The notes beneath the pieces were generated by a model that saw only the letters and a program-made list of their open reading frames with translations, was not told the origin of the DNA and did not search any database. A stretch of 64,000 nt of DNA. Origin: EW11 sp035765635 (GTDB taxonomy: Bacteria > Verrucomicrobiota > Verrucomicrobiia > Opitutales > Opitutaceae). Made by a program: the position numbers and the translations under genes. How positions within the stretch are numbered: position 1 is the first letter of the stretch; each line of letters begins with the position of its first letter. Where the stretch lies: assembly GCA_035765635.1 (NCBI GenBank), contig DASTWZ010000038.1:67667-131666 (forward strand), given 5' to 3'. This document shows positions 36,666 to 45,241 of the stretch, one piece after another.

Positions 36666-37807
36666 TCAGATCCCGCTTCGGCGGAAATTATCTTCAACTG
36701 GACCATGCGCGATGCATCTTTCGGGTGCACTGCGATCATCGCCATGATCCCGGCTGAGGTGTCGATCGGTGGATTGGGCGAGGTCACCGCCACCGCGCCC
36801 GCCACGATCGGATCGTCATCCAGCGCAAACCAAAAGCCGGCATCGTACGCGCCCAATCCCACCGGCATGAGACCGACTTCATTGAGGTTGATCCGCATCG
36901 TCGCCGGACCGCCGATGTAGGTCTTGAAATTTGCCCCAAAAGCCAGCTTCGCCAGTTTGAATACAGAAGGTTTGTCCAAAGCCACCATCGCAATTTCGCG
37001 CAGAGATGGGACCTCATTGACGAGATTATAAAATGCCTCGAGCGCCACATATCCACCAGTCCACTCTCGCGCCATCTCGGGCGTAAAGCCGATCTTCTCC
37101 GCGACGGGTTTTGCCCACTTTACGTTCTCCGGCTTGATCGGCTTTTCCAACGAGTAGATTTGCCCGGGGCTGAACTTCGGATCCGCCTTCAGCTCTTCGC
37201 CAATCCGCTTGCGCAGAAATTCGTCGACCCTAACGGAATTATCGAGCCCGAGGCGGAGATAGTCGGACATGACGAGGGTTCGCTCGTGATGAATGGCCAC
37301 AGGCTTCCCGCTCTGCTGTGCGTTTTCGCCGTCCAGCGCTTTGTCCATCTTCACTGGCCCCGCGATCCAAAGCTCCAATGCCTCGGGCGCGCCATCGAAA
37401 GTGACTGAGGTGCCCCAGGACAAATACTTGGTCACATGCTTGGAGCCTTTCGCAATTTCCGCGGGCGTGGCCTTGGCCCGTTTTATCTGAACGAGCCATT
37501 GCTCGTGCTTGCCGCGATTCGCCGTCCCAACCCAGGCGACGCAGCTGTCGCCCACTCTCGGAGTCTGGGAAAGTGCCGGCACTTTGCCTAGGGCGATCCC
37601 TGCGGCCTCCGCTGCCTCTCGCAGCTGCGGCGCTAGAGTTGCACCATCCAGCGGACGCAAAATCGGCGTCGCTGGTGCCGGTTGCTGCGAAGTGGAATTC
37701 GAGTGCGAATTCGAGGGCTGCGCAGTCGGTGTTTCCGCTCGAGCACTGATTAATACTAAACCAACTCCCAACATCCTAACCCATCCCGAATGACGAGGGT
37801 GCATCAT
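36662..37807 (-). CDS. Secreted hypothetical protein
   Basis: A 381-aa protein of no recognised family. The ATG at 37807 gives a signal peptide (WVRMLGVGLVLISARA). A Ser/Thr/Gln/Pro-rich linker follows (residues about 30-50), then an alpha/beta domain, with a region rich in Gly and Ala near the end (GPATMRINLNEVGLMPVGLG). A longer frame to 37837 would need a TTG start. It converges on the GH3 gene, overlapping by 4 bases, and diverges from the rph-type gene. Confidence 0.7.
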   Translation of the reverse strand: MMHPRHSGWVRMLGVGLVLISARAETPTAQPSNSHSNSTSQQPAPATPILRPLDGATLAPQLREAAEAAGIALGKVPALSQTPRVGDSCVAWVGTANRGKHEQWLVQIKRAKATPAEIAKGSKHVTKYLSWGTSVTFDGAPEALELWIAGPVKMDKALDGENAQQSGKPVAIHHERTLVMSDYLRLGLDNSVRVDEFLRKRIGEELKADPKFSPGQIYSLEKPIKPENVKWAKPVAEKIGFTPEMAREWTGGYVALEAFYNLVNEVPSLREIAMVALDKPSVFKLAKLAFGANFKTYIGGPATMRINLNEVGLMPVGLGAYDAGFWFALDDDPIVAGAVAVTSPNPPIDTSAGIMAMIAVHPKDASRMVQLKIISAEAGSD

Positions 37808-37950
37808 CGCGCCACTCGATCCAAGGATCACCGGCAAAGCAACTTCGCACTATTCCGGAGAAAATTGCGGGGAACAGCAGCGGTGCATCGTGTCCCATGA
37901 AGGCTCGGCACGGAGCGCGGGACATGAACCAGGTTTAAAGGAAGACACTA

Positions 37951-40560
37951 ATGGAACGGATGGATCGCTATGTACTCGGTTTTCACTCGATCGACCGCAC
38001 GCAGGTCGCGACAGCGGGCGGCAAGGGCGCGCAGCTCGGTGAGCTTTCGCGGATCGAAGGGGTTCAGGTCCCGCCAGGCTTCTGTGTGAGTACCGCGGTT
38101 TTTCGAAAGGTCGCCGAAGAGAGCGCGGCGATCCGGAGTGGAATTGATCGCCTTTCGCGGTTGACGGCCGATGACGCAGATGCAGCGCGAAATCTCGCCG
38201 CAGAGATTCGCCGCTGTTTCGAGGAGGCCGCGATTTTCCAAGACGCAGCGCAAGCGGTTTCGAAGGCTCTCAATGAATTCGGAGAAAGCGAAGCCTATGC
38301 CGTTCGCTCGAGTGCGACGGCTGAGGACATGCCCACCGCTTCGTTCGCAGGACAACAGGACACGTTTCTCAACGTTGTCGGTGCCACGACGATTCTTGAA
38401 CACGTTCGCCGTTGCTGGGCCTCGCTCTTCACCGATCGCGCCGTTGCTTACCGTCAGCGCAACGGGATCGATCATCGCAAAGTGCAGATGGCGGTGATCG
38501 TACAGCGCATGGTTTTTCCCAGCGCGGCCGGCGTCCTATTCACCGCCGATCCCATGACCGGCAATCGCAAGATCGCCTCGGTCGAGGCCTGCTTCGGGCT
38601 GGGCGAAGCGCTCGTCTCTGGATTGGTCAACGCCGACGTCTACAAGGTTCGAGACGGCTCACTTCTCTCGAAACTCATCGGCCGCAAGGAAGTCGCCATC
38701 GAATCCGTCTCCTCGGGTGGAACGCGCAAACAGGCCCTCAGCTCGCACCGCCAAACGGACCCCGCTTTGACCGACTCGGAAGTCCTCCGACTCGCCGAGG
38801 TGGGACGTCGGATCGAGGCCCATTTCGGACGGCCTCAAGACATCGAATGGTGTTTAAGCAACGACGGCTTCCAAATCGTGCAGAGCCGGCCAATCACCAC
38901 GCTCTTCCCCATTCCGGAGGCCGCTGACAAGGAGAACCACGTCTACGTTTCCGTCGGCCATCAACAAATGATGACCGATCCGATAAAACCTCTCGGTCTC
39001 TCCATTTGGCAAATGACGACACGCCGCCGCATGGCTGAAGCCGCCGGCAGGCTTTTCGTCGATGTGACTCAGATTCTCGCCTCGCCGGTGAGTCGCGGCG
39101 CCCTCCTCGAAACTCTGGGCCGTTCCGATCCGTTGATCCGGGATGCGCTGCAGACGATCGCGGAACGCGAAAACTTTCTTCCCGCCGTTTCTGAAAATGC
39201 GCCGCGCTGGACTCCGCCGGGTAGCGGCGCAGCCAAACCTCTGGAAACCGATCCTGCGATTGTCGCCGAGTTGATTGCGCAAACTCAGGCGGGCATCGCG
39301 GCGACGAAGCGTGCGATTCAGACGAAGTCAGGCACCACCCTTTTCGATTTCATTCAGGCCGACATGCGAGACGTGAAGGAGGTGCAGTTCGATCCGCGAA
39401 GCCTGCAAGCCGTCATGGCGGGAATGGAGGCCGCGTGGTGGCTCAACGACCACGTTAGAATCTGGCTCGGCGAGAAAAACGTGGCGGATGTTCTCGCGCA
39501 GTCCGTCCCCGGAAACGTGACGTCGGAAATGGGTCTGGCGCTGCTCGACGTGGCGGACGTTATCCGGCCGCACGCGGAGGTGGTCGCGCTTTTGCAGCAG
39601 GTGGAAAACGAAGACTTTCTCGATGAGCTGCCTCGCTTCGCGGGAGGAGAAGAAGCGCGCGCGGCGATCTGCGATTGGCTTGATAAATACGGCATGCGCT
39701 GCGTCGGAGAAATCGACATCACTCGACCGCGCTGGGGAGAAAATCCGAGCGCGCTCTTGCCTCTGTTGCTCGGGAACGTCCGCAACTTCCCTCCCGGCGA
39801 GGCCCAACGCCGCTTCGCCAAAGGCGCCCGCGAAGCTCAGGAAAAAGAGAAAGAACTGCTGGAGCGACTCCGCTCTTTACCGGACGGAGCGCAGAAAGCG
39901 GAGGAAACCAAGAGTAAGATCGATCGCCTCCGAATCTTCAGTGGCTACCGCGAGTATCCAAAATACGGAATGATCAGCCGCTATTTCGTCTACAAGCAGG
40001 CCCTCTTGAAGGAGGCCGAACGTCTGGTGAAGAAGGGGATTCTGCAGAAAAAAGAAGACATCTTCTACTTGAGCTTTGAGGAATTTCGCGAAGTCGTTTG
40101 CACCGAAAAACTGGATCAAAGGCTGATCCGACAGCGCGAGGAAACTTACCAGTCGTATCGATCCCTCACCCCGCCTCGGGTGCTCACGTCGGAAGGCGAA
40201 GCGATGAACGGCTCCTACCGGCGAAGCGACTTACCGGCGGGCGCGCTCGTCGGTTTGGGTGTTTCGGCAGGAACGATAGAAGGCCGCGCCCGTGTCGTTC
40301 TCGACATGGCAGAGGCAAACCTCGAGCCCGGCGAAATCTTGGTCACCACATACACCGATCCGAGTTGGACCCCGCTCTTCGTCGCGGCTTCCGCGCTCGT
40401 GACGGAAGTGGGCGGCCTGATGACGCACGGCGCCGTGATTGCCCGCGAGTATGGTCTGCCCGCGGTCGTGGGGGTAGAAGGAGCTACGCGACGAATCAAA
40501 GGCGGCGATCGGCTTCGCGTGCACGGAACAGAAGGCTACGTCGAAATCCTTCCCGCGTAG
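37951..40560 (+). CDS. rph: Rifamycin phosphotransferase-type PEP-synthase-like enzyme
   Basis: An 869-aa protein with the three-domain order of rifampin phosphotransferase. The N-terminal ATP-grasp-like domain (GGKGAQLGELSRIEGVQVPP, about 20-40) extends to the QSRPITTL boundary near 310. A long middle region follows (about 320-770, the rifamycin-binding part in Listeria RPH). The C-terminal swivelling phosphohistidine domain has the catalytic H826 in GGLMTHGAVIAREYG. Listeria RPH is 867 aa with His825. The reaction would be ATP-driven phosphorylation of the rifamycin C21 hydroxyl. The alternative is a related PEP synthase with another acceptor. No rifampin-associated element (RAE) was found upstream. 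Confidence 0.8.
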   Translation: MERMDRYVLGFHSIDRTQVATAGGKGAQLGELSRIEGVQVPPGFCVSTAVFRKVAEESAAIRSGIDRLSRLTADDADAARNLAAEIRRCFEEAAIFQDAAQAVSKALNEFGESEAYAVRSSATAEDMPTASFAGQQDTFLNVVGATTILEHVRRCWASLFTDRAVAYRQRNGIDHRKVQMAVIVQRMVFPSAAGVLFTADPMTGNRKIASVEACFGLGEALVSGLVNADVYKVRDGSLLSKLIGRKEVAIESVSSGGTRKQALSSHRQTDPALTDSEVLRLAEVGRRIEAHFGRPQDIEWCLSNDGFQIVQSRPITTLFPIPEAADKENHVYVSVGHQQMMTDPIKPLGLSIWQMTTRRRMAEAAGRLFVDVTQILASPVSRGALLETLGRSDPLIRDALQTIAERENFLPAVSENAPRWTPPGSGAAKPLETDPAIVAELIAQTQAGIAATKRAIQTKSGTTLFDFIQADMRDVKEVQFDPRSLQAVMAGMEAAWWLNDHVRIWLGEKNVADVLAQSVPGNVTSEMGLALLDVADVIRPHAEVVALLQQVENEDFLDELPRFAGGEEARAAICDWLDKYGMRCVGEIDITRPRWGENPSALLPLLLGNVRNFPPGEAQRRFAKGAREAQEKEKELLERLRSLPDGAQKAEETKSKIDRLRIFSGYREYPKYGMISRYFVYKQALLKEAERLVKKGILQKKEDIFYLSFEEFREVVCTEKLDQRLIRQREETYQSYRSLTPPRVLTSEGEAMNGSYRRSDLPAGALVGLGVSAGTIEGRARVVLDMAEANLEPGEILVTTYTDPSWTPLFVAASALVTEVGGLMTHGAVIAREYGLPAVVGVEGATRRIKGGDRLRVHGTEGYVEILPA

Positions 40561-40644
40561 TCACGGAGTTTCTATTATCTTGTTATCCCGGCGGAGCAGG
40601 GATCGGTGCCATTGAAAAAGGCGTTTTGGGGACTAGGTTGTCCC

Positions 40645-40869
40645 ATGAAAACGACCAATGAGGCTTCTTCTGATCCCCGCGTTCATTGTGAAAATATTGA
40701 ACGCCAGCTGACCGAAATTTCCGATCACCTTCGCGAGGACATTCAGCGAGTAGATGAACCTCAATTCAAGGCGCTCTGCGAAACCAGCGCCGAAGTCATT
40801 GGGGCACTACGCACGAGCTTTCAGCATTACACGCAGCGCTCTGAGCCGGCGTGGCAGGCCAAACATTAA
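40645..40869 (+). CDS. Small hypothetical protein, 74 aa
   Basis: A short helical, acidic protein (ENIERQLTEISDHLREDIQR, then ETSAEVIGALRTSFQHY) with no membrane segment. The ATG at 40645 is preferred over 40606, because the upstream 13 residues look unlike protein. It starts 84 bases after the rph-type gene and ends 14 bases before the DUF1259 gene. Family unknown; the regular heptad-like helices suggest a small coiled-coil protein. Confidence 0.6.
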   Translation: MKTTNEASSDPRVHCENIERQLTEISDHLREDIQRVDEPQFKALCETSAEVIGALRTSFQHYTQRSEPAWQAKH

Positions 40870-40883
40870 TCCATCATCGCGCC

Positions 40884-41768
40884 ATGAAACTCGGACGCTG
40901 GCTCGCCCCCATAGCGGCGATGATGACTGCGATCTCGGCGTTGGCAGCGACCGATTGGAAACCCGTCCAGGAAACGCTAGGTCGCAAAGGCGAAGTCGAT
41001 GATGGGGTGCTGCGCGTGACGTTTGAACGCTCCGACTTGCAGGTGACGAAGGGGGGCGTGCCAGTTTCCGCGGACTTGGTGTTCGATTGCTGGTATGGTT
41101 TTTGGCCGATGAAAAGCGGCGACGTGATGCTCATGGGCGACACGTGCGTGCGCGAAGACGAACTTCCGGCAGTCGAAAAAGAAATTCATGAGCAGGGGCT
41201 CGATCTTACCGCGCTCCACAATCACCTCATCGGCGAAACGCCGAAGATCATGTTTCTTCATCTCTCGGGCCGCGGCACGCCGGCCGAACTCGCCCGGAAG
41301 GTGAAGGCCGTGCTCGCGCGCACCTCGACTCCGACTGGGCCTAAAAAAGAGGAAACAGAAAAGGAAAAGCCAGACTGGTCCACCGTCATGGCCGTGCTTG
41401 GGAAACCAGCTGAGTCGGAAGGCGACATCATTGAATACGGTTTTCAGCGCCGCGAGCATCTGACGATGGATGGTGAGCCGCTGCCATCGACAGATGCGCT
41501 TGAAACTGCACCCGAGGTGAAATTTCAGATGCTGAAGGATGGCCGCGCGGTGACCTATGGAGAAATGATTCTTACCGCCAACGAAGTGGCACCGGTGTTT
41601 CACGTGTTGGCTGAAAACGGCATCGAAATTGATGCGCTGCACAACCACATGACAGCCGAAGAGCCGCGCCTCTTTTTCATGCATTGGTGGGCTGTCGGAA
41701 AGCCCGAGACGCTCGCACGAGGAGTGAAGGCCGCGCTAGGACAGGTAAATTTAGCGAGCGCGAAATAG
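40884..41768 (+). CDS. DUF1259 (LppY/LpqO-like) secreted protein
   Basis: A 294-aa exported protein. The ATG at 40884 opens a signal peptide (MKLGRWLAPIAAMMTAISAL). The body is two tandem copies of the DUF1259 domain, each with a pattern such as GDVMLMGDTCVREDELPAV ... LDLTALHNHLIGETPKIMFL ... ELARKVKAVLARTS and its second-half counterpart (IEIDALHNHMTAEEPRLFFM). The repeated A-L-H-N-H motif with acidic partners looks like a metal or ligand site, but no function is established for the family. Confidence 0.85.
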   Translation: MKLGRWLAPIAAMMTAISALAATDWKPVQETLGRKGEVDDGVLRVTFERSDLQVTKGGVPVSADLVFDCWYGFWPMKSGDVMLMGDTCVREDELPAVEKEIHEQGLDLTALHNHLIGETPKIMFLHLSGRGTPAELARKVKAVLARTSTPTGPKKEETEKEKPDWSTVMAVLGKPAESEGDIIEYGFQRREHLTMDGEPLPSTDALETAPEVKFQMLKDGRAVTYGEMILTANEVAPVFHVLAENGIEIDALHNHMTAEEPRLFFMHWWAVGKPETLARGVKAALGQVNLASAK

Positions 41769-41868
41769 GGGTTGAGCTAGTTCTCAGCGTAACAGGATAC
41801 CCTGGGACGAAGGCCCGCGGAAATCGGCGCCTGCGCTGCGGCCACGCCTCGGCCGATGTGCGCAGAAC

Positions 41869-41907
41869 GGGGGCACGCTAAGGGGTCACGTCGCAGCATG
41901 CAGCAAA
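41869..41907 (+). repeat. REP-like repeat, copy 1
   Basis: A 39-bp sequence identical to 43195-43233, with core GGGGTCACGTCGCAGCATGC. A 27-bp part recurs inverted at 45060-45086. It lies directly beyond the stop of the transposase remnant at 41932-42117, as REP sequences do relative to their RAYT gene. Confidence 0.8.
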
Positions 41908-41931
41908 CCACTCAGTCTGCGATGATTGCTA

Positions 41932-42117
41932 TCACAATTCAGCCAGCGGAAGAGGTTTTCGGCTTAGAGCGCGAGGATCGCCAATATCCAACTGTGTCGA
42001 AAGCCACTTGTTCGACACGGAAGTAGAATGCTTCATCGCTGCAGCCAGAAGCATCTTGTCAGGGTCCGACTTCTTTTTGGATAGCCTCATCAAGTTCAGA
42101 TCTAGTACCGTCCTGAC
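41932..42117 (-). pseudogene. C-terminal remnant of REP-associated (IS200-like) transposase
   Basis: An open frame of 61 residues ends in a stop at 41932. Its last 50 residues (KKKSDPDKMLLAAAMKHSTS, then VSNKWLSTQLDIGDPRALSR) match the C-terminal helical tail usual in RAYT/Y1 transposases, where a KGDP-K-x-x-LA segment is followed by T-x-S-x-x-W-x-A-x-x-L-x-MG. The catalytic HuH domain is absent: upstream in this frame is a stop at 42118-42120, then the YVTN gene. It is a decayed tail beside repeat copy 1. The call is from pattern memory, not a search. Confidence 0.5.
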
Positions 42118-42164
42118 CTACGTTTGCAGGTTTGGACAGTCCCATTGAACGGCGGCTTCTGACC

Positions 42165-43142
42165 CTAACGCCCGAGCGAGTACACCGCGATGTGTGCTTC
42201 CTGAGCTCCGCTCGCCGGTACGGCAAGGAAGAGCCGGTCACCAACCCACAAGCTCGTGCGTGCCTTCGGCGCAGTCTTGATCTCTGCGATGCGGCGGTAG
42301 TGTTCTGCATCGTCCCGCTGAAAAACGTCCACGTATCCTTCGCCGCAAGACGCGTAAATTCGCTGCCTTTGCTGATCGTAGAAAATGTCGTCGCAGTCTC
42401 CATTGAGATCGAGTTTCTCGACCGATTTCGAAGTCTCTGTATCGAAAATAAGAAGACGCGGAGGAAGTCTGCAGCCAACGAACACACGGTGATGTTCCTC
42501 ATCGAGCGCGAGAGGGAAGTTTGCAGCGGCGAACCCTAAGTCTAAAGAGTTAACCTCCGCTTTCGCTGACCGATTCACGATTGCGATCCCGTGTGAACCG
42601 GGGGTGTTCACAAAAATGCGCTGACCGCCTTTCTCGATCTGGAAGGACTCGGGATGGGCTTTGAGCGCGATCTGGCCAATCAGCTGTTTGGACTTTGGAT
42701 CAATCTCGCCCAGCGCTCCGTTTCCGAAGCCGACATAAACACGTTTTGCAGCAGCGTCGTAACGGAGATTGTCCGCATCGTCTCCGACGGGAATGCGCGC
42801 CAGTTCTTTTAGTGCCGTGGTATCCCAGACCCTCACCGTGCCATCTGACCCATTCGCTACGTACAAACGTCCTGACTCGGGCACGACTAGAACACCTTGC
42901 GGCTCGGAAAATCCAGTAAGCGACTTCAGCCTTTGTCGGTTCGAAGTGTCGACAACTTCAACGGTGTTATTGCCTAGAGCCGCGACGTATAACCGTTTCT
43001 GATTGGCATCGAATGCAAGATGATCGATCCGGCCTTTGACCCCAGGCAGCCGTATCGACGTTTCAAATACCAACGCTTCCGTAGCCCGCGCGCTTGTGGT
43101 AAGGACGAGAACAATAAAGGTCGCGAAAGTGGCGATTCTCAT
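42165..43142 (-). CDS. YVTN/YncE-family beta-propeller protein
   Basis: A 325-aa exported protein. A signal peptide is present (MRIATFATFIVLVLTTSARA). About seven propeller repeats carry the YVTN-like signature (KRLYVAALGNNTVEVVDTS, GRLYVANGSDGTVRVWDT, KRVYVGFGNGALGEID, HRVFVGCRLPPRLLIFD). Such proteins act as periplasmic or surface binding scaffolds, and no catalytic site is apparent. The gene is bracketed by direct repeat copies at 41869 and 43195, and by remnants of other coding sequence on both sides. Confidence 0.88.
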   Translation of the reverse strand: MRIATFATFIVLVLTTSARATEALVFETSIRLPGVKGRIDHLAFDANQKRLYVAALGNNTVEVVDTSNRQRLKSLTGFSEPQGVLVVPESGRLYVANGSDGTVRVWDTTALKELARIPVGDDADNLRYDAAAKRVYVGFGNGALGEIDPKSKQLIGQIALKAHPESFQIEKGGQRIFVNTPGSHGIAIVNRSAKAEVNSLDLGFAAANFPLALDEEHHRVFVGCRLPPRLLIFDTETSKSVEKLDLNGDCDDIFYDQQRQRIYASCGEGYVDVFQRDDAEHYRRIAEIKTAPKARTSLWVGDRLFLAVPASGAQEAHIAVYSLGR

Positions 43143-43194
43143 GGCGAGACTTCAGCGGTGTACCCAATCCGAGTTCGGTGAGCTCGATTAGCTA

Positions 43195-43233
43195 GGGGGC
43201 ACGCTAAGGGGTCACGTCGCAGCATGCAGCAAA
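43195..43233 (+). repeat. REP-like repeat, copy 2
   Basis: Identical over 39 bp to 41869-41907 and in the same orientation. A short coding-like fragment on the minus strand ends inside it (stop at 43204-43206). Confidence 0.8.
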
Positions 43234-43356
43234 TTTACGATAGCGATTGAAGCGCTGCACCCAAGTTCCCTGCAGCCACTTCATACCCAGGCGCTTCGCC
43301 AACGCCGTCGCAACCTCTCTTCGCGCCCTGTTAGAGGAGCTCCCGCATCGATTGCC
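43204..43356 (-). pseudogene. Possible C-terminal gene fragment ending in REP-like repeat
   Basis: A 50-codon open frame reads like protein (REVATALAKRLGMKWLQG, then TWVQRFNRYRKF) before its last residues (AACCDVTP) and stop, which come from repeat copy 2. There is no start or ribosome-binding site, and an in-frame stop lies at 43357-43359. I do not recognise the family. Like the fragment next to copy 1, it may be the tail of a mobile-element gene. Confidence 0.3.
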
Positions 43357-43380
43357 CTAGATCGATCTTGCCTGGATTTC

Positions 43381-44934
43381 ATGGCCGGCTGCAATCGGCG
43401 CCGCATGTATACCTCCTTGGCGAGAGCTCGTTGTGCCTCATTCATTCTGTTCGCCGCAACCGCGGTGAACGTTCTAGCCCAAACTTCGGCGCCTTTGGTT
43501 TCAGAGGCCGAGCGCAGCGTTCATTTTGGCGCGGTTAATCAACATCTTGAATTGGGCGGCGTATTCTATGGCTACATGGATGTCGACGGCGACGTCGAGC
43601 AGTTCGGTCAACGGTTGAGCGAGGGGGTTGGCCGGATTTCAGCGTTTCAACCGCAGCTCGCGATGCTCAAGCAGGACTACGCGGCGATATTCGGAATGCT
43701 CGGTCTTTCGGATGTGAAGGCGATTGGGCTGAGTTCCGTCGCGGTTGGCGGCGGCATGTATCGGAACCGCGCTTTTCTTTATATGCCGAACGGGCGGCAT
43801 GGCTTTTTTGCCGCGACTGGAGCGACGCCGCACGCCTTTGATGAGGCTCGGTTTGCACCGTCCGACGCGGATGCTTTTGCAGAGGGCGACATCGATCTTC
43901 CGAGCGCATATGGCGCGCTGAAGCAGGTGGTGGCGAAGATCGGCGGCGATGCGCTGCTCAAACCTTTTGAAGCCTTCCTCGAACAGAAGACGCCATCTGG
44001 AATCGTTCCGCTGGATGTCATTCAGAATCTGAAGGGTCACATCGTTGGATTCCTCCGCGTCGATGAAAACCAGATCCTCACCATTCCCGGACCAAAGCCG
44101 ATGAAAGTGGCGAGTTTTTCGTTTTTCGTTCGCGTGGACGGGATTGCTCCGGCAATTGAGCCGGGACTCAGTCAGGTCAAGGCGTTGACCAAATCCACCG
44201 CAGGCAATCTCACCTTGTTCGAAGCGCCCGACCTCGGCGTGAGTCCGAATCTTCGCCCAATTTTCGCGAGTGATGGGAAGAACCTTTTTCTCGCGAGTCA
44301 TCGTAACTTCCTGAACGAATGCTTGGCTCGGAACGACGGAGGTTTGGCCGGCCAGAAGGACTTTCTGGAGGCGATCCGCGCGCTTGGAGACCAAGGGAAT
44401 GGCGTCGCTTATGTTGCTCCGCACTTTTTTGATTCCGTGCGAAAAATCCTCACTGAAATCGGGGCGCAAAATCCGGAGGCTCAACCCGTCGTGCAAGGCT
44501 GGTTGGCAAATCTTCCGCCGATCAGCGCGCCCCTGGCCGCGGTTCGCAGCAACGAAGCGGACGGAATTCTGTTCCGCTCGAATTGGAATCGGTCGTTAAA
44601 GAGCGATGTGGCCACGCTTGCCGTGGCAAATCCGATCACAATCGGCCTCCTCGCCGCGATGGCGATTCCGGCCTTCCAAAAAGTCCGCACGAATTCGCAA
44701 CAGAAGACGGTGCAAAACAACCTGCGCCAATTCGAAGCCGCGGCTCAGCAGTATATGCTCGAGACTTCGAAACCGATGGCGACCTACGAAGACCTGGTCG
44801 GTCCCGACAAATATATAAAAACCCTGAAGCCTGTGGCCGGCGAGGACTACACCCAGCTCGTCGTTCACGCCGACGACGAGGACCTGTCGATCGAGTTGGC
44901 CGACGGCAAAGTCGTCCACGCGCACGGTAAATAA
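43381..44934 (+). CDS. Exported protein with internal pilin-like C-terminal segment
   Basis: A 517-aa protein. A signal peptide is present (ASFILFAATAVNVLAQ); the start may be 43381 or the ATG at 43405. Residues about 50-410 form a large periplasmic domain of unknown family. Residues about 417-510 resemble the mature part of a type IV pilin or pseudopilin: a hydrophobic helix (PITIGLLAAMAIPAFQKV), then an amphipathic helix (NSQQKTVQNNLRQFEAAAQQ) and a small globular tail. The prepilin peptidase site (G/FTLxE) is missing, so it is not a normal pilin. It is flanked by repeat copies 2 and 3 in inverted orientation. Confidence 0.75.
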   Translation: MAGCNRRRMYTSLARARCASFILFAATAVNVLAQTSAPLVSEAERSVHFGAVNQHLELGGVFYGYMDVDGDVEQFGQRLSEGVGRISAFQPQLAMLKQDYAAIFGMLGLSDVKAIGLSSVAVGGGMYRNRAFLYMPNGRHGFFAATGATPHAFDEARFAPSDADAFAEGDIDLPSAYGALKQVVAKIGGDALLKPFEAFLEQKTPSGIVPLDVIQNLKGHIVGFLRVDENQILTIPGPKPMKVASFSFFVRVDGIAPAIEPGLSQVKALTKSTAGNLTLFEAPDLGVSPNLRPIFASDGKNLFLASHRNFLNECLARNDGGLAGQKDFLEAIRALGDQGNGVAYVAPHFFDSVRKILTEIGAQNPEAQPVVQGWLANLPPISAPLAAVRSNEADGILFRSNWNRSLKSDVATLAVANPITIGLLAAMAIPAFQKVRTNSQQKTVQNNLRQFEAAAQQYMLETSKPMATYEDLVGPDKYIKTLKPVAGEDYTQLVVHADDEDLSIELADGKVVHAHGK

Positions 44935-45241
44935 GTACCGGCGCACTCCAGCGATTTCGAGCGCGCTGCCACCAAGAACCTGGTGCGCGGCGCGCGTCTC
45001 TTCAGCCAACGTAAGATGCTTCGGCTGACAGCGCCGCGACCAATCAGGAAAGCGTGACCTTGCTGCATGCTGCGACGTGACCCCTTCCGGCCGCGCCCCA
45101 CAATCGTAACTCATCGCGGCACGTTAGAACTCCCGTTTATCTAGAACTGTCCTAACCTCCGAACGGAGCCACGCTCGAATAAAGAGCCTTGACGGACGCG
45201 CGAATATATTTCGACCTCGAAGTAATTCGACCCCATCCACG
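44935..45241. other. Intergenic with repeat copy 3
   Basis: This 307-base stretch has no convincing gene. It holds the inverted repeat copy at 45060-45086. Further right, TAGAACT occurs twice in direct orientation (about 45125 and 45141), close enough to the marR start to be considered as a control element. Confidence 0.45.
45060..45086 (-). repeat. REP-like repeat, copy 3 (inverted, partial)
   Basis: Twenty-seven bases are the exact reverse complement of the core of copies 1 and 2 (TTGCTGCATGCTGCGACGTG on the plus strand). The flanks differ from those of the other copies. Confidence 0.75.

Noticed and set aside
37838..37950. Rifampin-associated element upstream of the rph-type gene
   Set aside because: No sequence resembling the known 19-bp inverted repeat is present; only a weak TGTCCC/GGGACA pair was seen.
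42059..42502. A 147-codon minus-strand frame overlapping the YVTN gene
   Set aside because: Most of it is out of frame with the clear beta-propeller gene. The coding-like tail in this area is in another frame (41932-42117).
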